Below, one piece after another: positions 60,211-64,000 of a stretch of DNA of 64,000 nt. Below the pieces are notes generated by a model. The model ran no database searches, had not been told where the DNA came from, and was given only the letters and a program-made list of their open reading frames with translations. The position numbers and the translations under genes are program-made. Where the stretch lies: the NCBI RefSeq assembly GCF_016907475.1, contig NZ_JAFBCA010000001.1, positions 3,534,001 through 3,598,000 of the forward strand. Direction: 5' to 3'. This DNA comes from Nocardioides cavernae (GTDB taxonomy: Bacteria > Actinomycetota > Actinomycetes > Propionibacteriales > Nocardioidaceae). Position 1 is the stretch's first letter. Every line of letters begins with the position of its first letter.

Positions 60211-61295
60211 TCACCTCGCCGAGCACCAGCACCCCCCTCGCGGACGGACCCGGGACCAGTGGTTCCCGGGTCCGTCCGCGTGGTCTCGCCCGTGACCTGT
60301 TCCGCCTGAACCCCGTCCCGCCCGGGCAGCACCGGGTCGCGCTCCGCGCCGGCCTCAGCGTCGCCGTACCGCTGCTCACGCTCGTCGCGGCCGACCGGAG
60401 CTCGTGGGCGGTCTACGCAGCGTTCGGCGCGTTCACCGCGCTCTACGGACGCAGCCGGGTCCACCTCCCGCGCGCCGCCATGCAGTGCACCGCGGGCCTG
60501 TCGCTCGTCACCGCCGGCGGGCTCGGGGCGCTGGTGTCGACCGTGGGAGTCGGACCGTGGGCGCTCGTCCTGCTCAGCGCACTCGTCGCCGCCGCCGGGT
60601 CCGTGGCGTCCACGGTCTTCGACTGGCACCCCTCGGGCCCGCTCTTCCTGCTCTTCGCGTTCGGCACCGTCTCCGCGGTGCCGGCCACGACGGCCGACGT
60701 CCCGGTCGCCCTTGCCGTGTCCGCGGCGAGCGCGGCCCTCGCCGTGGTGATCGGCAACGTCGGCGCGGTCGCACGTCGTACGCCGTGGACCGCTGCCCCG
60801 CCGCTGCGGCGGGTACCGGGGTACGTCGACCCGCTGCGCTACCTCCTCGTCACGGTCCTCGCGGGTGGAGCGGCCACCGCAGCAGGGATCGGCCATCCGT
60901 GGTGGGCGATGGTCGCTGCGGTCGCTCCCCTGAGCGTCAGCGGCCGCGACCACCAGGCCGTACGGGCCGCCCACCGCATCGTCGGCACGGTGCTCGGCCT
61001 GCTCACCGCCGCGCCGCTGCTGCTGCTCGGGCTCGACCCGGTGTCGCTCGTGCTGGTGGTCGTGGTCCTGCAGGTCGTCACCGAGCTCGTCGTGGGCCGC
61101 AACTACGGGATCGCGATGCTCTTCATCACCCCGATGGCGCTGCTCATGGGCCAGCTCGGGTCGTCGCAGGACGCTGTCGGACTCCTCCTCGACCGCGGTG
61201 TCGAGACCCTGCTCGGCGTCGTCGTGGCGCTCGCCGTGATCGTCGTCGAGCACGGACGCGCCTCTTCCGCGACGCACCCGCGCGAGCGGGCGTGA
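60207..61295 (+). CDS. FUSC-family (aromatic acid exporter-like) membrane protein, start unclear
   Basis: About 330-360 aa with eight or more membrane segments; the FUSC core begins near LARDLFRLNP and includes WAVYAAFGAFTALYGR, HPWWAMVAAVAPLSV and VVGRNYGIAMLFITPMAL. FUSC proteins export aromatic acids (AaeB-like) in other bacteria. The start is a problem: between an ATG at 59970 (deep inside yceI) and one at 60480 (inside the conserved core) there is no in-frame ATG, GTG or TTG. A CTG at 60207 overlapping the yceI stop, or one at 60297, would be needed. I give the former; the true start could differ. Confidence 0.65.
   Translation: MITSPSTSTPLADGPGTSGSRVRPRGLARDLFRLNPVPPGQHRVALRAGLSVAVPLLTLVAADRSSWAVYAAFGAFTALYGRSRVHLPRAAMQCTAGLSLVTAGGLGALVSTVGVGPWALVLLSALVAAAGSVASTVFDWHPSGPLFLLFAFGTVSAVPATTADVPVALAVSAASAALAVVIGNVGAVARRTPWTAAPPLRRVPGYVDPLRYLLVTVLAGGAATAAGIGHPWWAMVAAVAPLSVSGRDHQAVRAAHRIVGTVLGLLTAAPLLLLGLDPVSLVLVVVVLQVVTELVVGRNYGIAMLFITPMALLMGQLGSSQDAVGLLLDRGVETLLGVVVALAVIVVEHGRASSATHPRERA
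60239..60280 (+). terminator. 17-bp perfect-stem terminator after yceI
   Basis: Arms at 60239-60255 and 60264-60280 are exact reverse complements (17 bp) around CCAGTGGT. This lies 28 nt after the yceI stop and inside the open frame of the following membrane-protein gene. Confidence 0.75.
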
Positions 61296-61304
61296 CGTCG
61301 ACCG

Positions 61305-62747
61305 TCAGTCGGCTTCCCAGTAGGGACCCGGGAGGTAGTGGGCGGGATCCAGGGTGGTGACCGGGCGACGGACGGTCTTCCAGACGGTGCGCATGGTGCC
61401 GTCGGGCTGACGCACCTCGCGGCGGACCCGGAAGTTGGCGTACGTCGTCGTGTAGGCGTTGCGGGTGTTGCGGGTGTTGTTCCACTGGTAGTCGAAGTTC
61501 TTGAGGTACTTGTTCGCGACCACCGCGCCCTTCACGGTGAACCACACCTCGTCGTTGGCGGTGCTCAGGCTCGACCAGTTCACCGATCCGGTCAGCACCA
61601 TCGAGGTGTCGGGGACGCCGTTGTAGGTGCCCTGGACGATGAAGTACTTCTGGTGGCTGTAGTAGTCGAGGATCAGGTCGTCGATGCCGTCGTTGTTCAG
61701 GTCGAAGTTGTCGTCGGTGTTGTAGTCCATCCCCGTCGAGCGGAGCGGGATCCGGCCACGCTTGGTGGGGGCGGCGATGACGCCCTTCGTGTGGTAGCCG
61801 ATGAGGCCGAAGCTGACCCGCACGTCGCACCCCTGGACCCACTTCTGGCGGATCGCCTCGGCCAGGTAGTTGCCGCGGTTGCCGCGCATCGTGTGCATCG
61901 ACAGGGCCAGGCGGGTGCGCTTGACCTTGCCGGTCACCGGGTCGGGCGTCAGGCACTGGATGCGGTCGAGCATCTGGACCACCAGGTCGTCCTTCGGCCG
62001 CGAGACCCGCGGGAACGCGACGGCCGTGTGCTTGTCGACCGAGTCGTCGCACGCCGGACCGGTCGGGACGCCACAGAAGTACCACGGCTCCTGACGGGTG
62101 TCGTAGTCCTTGGACATATCCTTGAAGAGCGCCACGAAATGGCGGAACATCTCGTGGTCGCCGTCGGTGAAGTAGAGGTCGTTCCACTGGTGGATGGCGG
62201 CGTTGCGCGTCATGTTGGCCGAGCCCACCGCCAGGACGTCCTCGGACTTCCCGGCCTGGCTGAACAGGTAGAACTTCGTGTGCAGGTTGTTGAACTCGTT
62301 GGCCGCCCCTCGGCAGCTCTGCTTGCACTTGTAGATGAAGCTGTTCTTGTTGCGGTTCTTGCCGATCTCGGCGCGCACCACCTTCATGGCGGGCGTCTCC
62401 CAGTGGTCGTTGAGGAGCATCTGCACCTGTACGCCGCGACGGTGGGCCGCCACCAGCGCGTGGGCGACCGGCAGGCGGTCGAAGGAGTAGATCGCGATCC
62501 TGATCGACGAGCCCTTGGGCGTGTTCTTGATGGTCTGGATCACCCGCCGCTCGATCTCGAAGTGACCCTTGGCGAGATGAGGGTCGTTGAAGAAGGGGCC
62601 GCTGAAGGCCTCCCAATTCTTCGGCTTCGGCTTCGCCGCCACCGGCTGGCCGGCGGACGACGCGACGTCGCTCGCCTGCCCGGGAGCCACCAGGCCCCAC
62701 GAGACCACCAGCACCAGGCACAGGCTCCCCACGAGCCTCGAGATCAT
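61305..62747 (-). CDS. Secreted phospholipase D-like protein
   Basis: 480 aa. Sec signal peptide (1-26), then two PLD repeats: LHTKFYLFSQAG with GSANMTRNA (about residue 140-165) and HQKYFIVQGTYNG with LTGSVNWSS (about 370-395). Both keep His and Lys of HKD but the Asp position is not conserved in the usual form. The segment NFDLNNDGIDDLILDYY resembles a calcium-binding Asp/Asn loop. Probably an extracellular phosphodiesterase or nuclease-like enzyme. ATG at 62747; GTG at 62753 is also possible. Confidence 0.83.
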   Translation of the reverse strand: MISRLVGSLCLVLVVSWGLVAPGQASDVASSAGQPVAAKPKPKNWEAFSGPFFNDPHLAKGHFEIERRVIQTIKNTPKGSSIRIAIYSFDRLPVAHALVAAHRRGVQVQMLLNDHWETPAMKVVRAEIGKNRNKNSFIYKCKQSCRGAANEFNNLHTKFYLFSQAGKSEDVLAVGSANMTRNAAIHQWNDLYFTDGDHEMFRHFVALFKDMSKDYDTRQEPWYFCGVPTGPACDDSVDKHTAVAFPRVSRPKDDLVVQMLDRIQCLTPDPVTGKVKRTRLALSMHTMRGNRGNYLAEAIRQKWVQGCDVRVSFGLIGYHTKGVIAAPTKRGRIPLRSTGMDYNTDDNFDLNNDGIDDLILDYYSHQKYFIVQGTYNGVPDTSMVLTGSVNWSSLSTANDEVWFTVKGAVVANKYLKNFDYQWNNTRNTRNAYTTTYANFRVRREVRQPDGTMRTVWKTVRRPVTTLDPAHYLPGPYWEAD

Positions 62748-62904
62748 CGACACGACGCCAACCCTTCCGTCGACAGTCCGGTCAGCATAAGCAGACCCGA
62801 CCCGTTCCGGGCCGCGCAGCGCACCGCGTCTCGCCACGACCTGGCGGCCGTGGTCTGATGGCCCACCCGCAGGGCGGCAGGAGTGGACCCCTCGCTTGAC
62901 TCGT

Positions 62905-62920
62905 TCGAACACGTGTTCGA
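62905..62920. promoter_or_regulatory. LexA (SOS) box upstream of imuA'
   Basis: TCGAAC-ACGT-GTTCGA is a perfect match to the actinobacterial SOS box pattern TCGAAC-N4-GTTCGA, 10 nt before the imuA' ATG. TTGACT at 62896-62901 just upstream can be the -35, so LexA would block the promoter. Confidence 0.92.
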
Positions 62921-62930
62921 TCATGGAACC

Positions 62931-63611
62931 ATGTCCTCCGCCCGCTCCGTCGCCGCGCTCGACCCGGGCAGGTCCGTGGTCGAGCAGCTGCGCGAGCGGG
63001 TCGCCGCGATGGAGCGCAGGCCTGCCGGAGAGCCGGTGGCGACCCTGCCGGGGCTGGCCGACCTGGTCCCGCTGCACGCGGGGTCGACCTACGCCGTCGA
63101 CTCGGCGTCGCTGGCGCTCGCCCTCGCCGCCGGGGCCTCGCAGGCCGGGGAGTGGGTCGGCTTCGCCGGGTGCGCCGACTTCGGTGCCGAGGCCGCAGCG
63201 GAGCTCGGCATCGAGCTGTCCCGCACGGTGCTGGTGCCCGACCCCGGCGAGCACTGGCTCGAGGTCACCGCAGCCCTCGTCGACGTGCTGCGGGTGGTGG
63301 TGCTGCGTCCGCCGGCCACCGTCGACGAGCGCACCGCGGGGATCCTGGACTCCCGGCTGCGCACGAGGTCCGCGGTGCTGGTCGTCCACGGCCAGTGGCC
63401 GCGCGTGTCGGCCCGGTTGAGCGTCGAGGAGTCCGTCTGGACCGGCCCGACGTCCGGAGCCGGTGAGCTGCGGGAACGGCGCGCCCGCGTCGCGGTGCAC
63501 CGCGGCGCGCGGCCACCCCAACGCGCCGACCTGACCTGGCCGGGCGTCCACCGGGCCGACCCGGGCTCCGACCGGCAGGCCGGCGAGGTCCGGGAGATCC
63601 GACGGGCATGA
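62931..63611 (+). CDS. imuA': ImuA' mutasome accessory protein
   Basis: 226 aa, RecA-like in broad shape but without a clear Walker A, as in the actinobacterial ImuA' family. Segments: VVEQLRERVAAMERRP, LVPLHAGSTYAVDSASLALALA, VGFAGCADFGAEAAAELGI and WPRVSARLSVEESVW. Works with ImuB and DnaE2 in DNA-damage-induced mutagenesis. ATG at 62931 lies just after the SOS box; the frame is open to 62883 but that start would put the box inside the gene. Confidence 0.85.
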   Translation: MSSARSVAALDPGRSVVEQLRERVAAMERRPAGEPVATLPGLADLVPLHAGSTYAVDSASLALALAAGASQAGEWVGFAGCADFGAEAAAELGIELSRTVLVPDPGEHWLEVTAALVDVLRVVVLRPPATVDERTAGILDSRLRTRSAVLVVHGQWPRVSARLSVEESVWTGPTSGAGELRERRARVAVHRGARPPQRADLTWPGVHRADPGSDRQAGEVREIRRA

Positions 63612-63642
63612 CGAGGGTCCGACGATGAAGGTCCGGCGATGA
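63608..63642 (+). other. Two ATGA-linked mini-ORFs between imuA' and imuB
   Basis: The imuA' stop overlaps an ATG at 63608 that encodes MTRVRR and stops at 63628; that stop overlaps an ATG at 63625 encoding MKVRR, stopping at 63642; that stop overlaps the imuB ATG at 63639. All three joins are ATGA. The sequence is a degenerate tandem repeat of a 14-bp unit like CGATGARGGTCCGG. They may carry ribosomes from imuA' to imuB by re-initiation. Confidence 0.6.
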
Positions 63643-64000
63643 GGGTCATGGTCGTGTGGTGCCCCGACTGGTCCGTGGTCGCGGCCCTCGAGGAGGCCGA
63701 CCGGTCGCTCCGCTCCCCCGCCGCGGTGCTGTCGGCCAACGTCGTGGAGGTCTGCAACGGTCCCGCCCGCACCGAGGGCGTACGCCGGGGGCAGCGCCGC
63801 CGCGACGCGCAGGCGCGGTGTCCCGAGCTGTTGCTGCTGCCGACCAACCCCGACCGCGACGCCCGGGCCTTCGAGCCGGTCCTCGCGGTGGTCGAGGACC
63901 TGCGCCCCGGGGTGGCCGCCCTGCGTCCCGGGCTGCTCGCCGTCCGGGCCCCGGGCAGCTGGTACGGCAGCGAGACCGCGGCAGCGGCGACCGCCTGCCA
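63639..64000 (+). CDS. imuB: ImuB, catalytically inactive Y-family polymerase homologue, N-terminal part
   Basis: First 120 codons; the gene runs off the right edge. N-terminus MRVMVVWCPDWSVVAALEEA is the ImuB form of the DinB/UmuC start, where the metal-binding Asp of active polymerases is replaced (VVWCPDW). Followed by ANVVEVCNGPARTEGVRRGQ and QARCPELLLLP, the family's finger-region pattern. Bridges ImuA', beta clamp and DnaE2. An in-frame ATG at 63648 is an alternative start. dnaE2 is not in the window. Confidence 0.9.
   Translation, partial: MRVMVVWCPDWSVVAALEEADRSLRSPAAVLSANVVEVCNGPARTEGVRRGQRRRDAQARCPELLLLPTNPDRDARAFEPVLAVVEDLRPGVAALRPGLLAVRAPGSWYGSETAAAATAC

Noticed and set aside
62748-63551. 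Long N-terminal extension of the phospholipase D-like gene
   Set aside because: It is antisense to imuA', and the signal peptide begins at 62747.

Overview
The window is high-GC DNA with dense, strand-alternating operons, GTG starts, 4-bp ATGA/GTGA gene overlaps, actinobacterial regulators and an actinobacterial imuA'-imuB pair. It looks like chromosomal sequence from an actinomycete of the Nocardioides type; the genus is an inference from gene style, not a measurement. I see no tRNA, rRNA, CRISPR array, insertion sequence or phage gene, and no gene-free stretch above about 300 bases.

Layout. 1-7728 (minus): the first two genes of a Wadjet-type anti-plasmid system (jetA, and jetB cut by the window edge), a large HTH-ATPase regulator, a truncated thioesterase, a DUF2218 protein and an EF-G-like GTPase. 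7841-15459: a shikimate/quinate utilisation operon (TRAP transporter dctQMP, shikimate/quinate dehydrogenase, 3-dehydroshikimate dehydratase qsuB, a phosphotriesterase-family hydrolase) facing a LacI regulator across a nested dyad operator. 15482-20167: pobA-pcaHGBC with a divergent IclR regulator, which takes 4-hydroxybenzoate and protocatechuate to 3-oxoadipate enol-lactone. 20171-33889: an unassigned catabolic locus of a CocE hydrolase, metallo-beta-lactamase hydrolase, HSL esterase, FAD monooxygenase, one intact and one degenerate phosphotriesterase-like protein, a TetR regulator, and a divergent P450-ferredoxin-reductase-ABC importer operon. A sequence box is shared by the two promoters.

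33953-35785: a secreted-type nuclease-fold gene and a small tetR/two-membrane-peptide operon. 35822-41536: a hydroxyquinol-type operon (flavin reductase, HpaB-type monooxygenase, intradiol dioxygenase, FMN adenylyltransferase-like protein, maleylacetate reductase) opposite an IclR gene with two phased operators. 41539-54147: a LysR gene, a CitE/MaoC/CoA-transferase/acyl-CoA dehydrogenase operon, and 2 kb further a pcaF-pcaD-pcaI-pcaJ-SnoaL-MHS transporter operon. The two operons carry nearly the same LysR box and promoter. 54206-56020: a secreted phosphodiesterase-fold protein and a DUF6529 membrane protein. 56203-59437: catR-catB-catA-catC. The right end has yceI, a FUSC-type membrane protein, a secreted phospholipase-D-like protein and the SOS-controlled imuA'-imuB.

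How it works together: protocatechuate and catechol branches are both present and converge on pcaD/pcaIJ/pcaF, giving succinyl-CoA and acetyl-CoA. My main hypothesis is that the co-regulated acyl-CoA dehydrogenase, mesaconyl-CoA C1-C4 transferase-like protein, MaoC hydratase and CitE lyase extend the pathway to methyl-substituted aromatics. Thiolysis of 4-methyl-3-oxoadipyl-CoA would give 2-methylsuccinyl-CoA, which these four enzymes could convert to pyruvate and acetyl-CoA. This is inferred from gene content and shared promoter sequence only.
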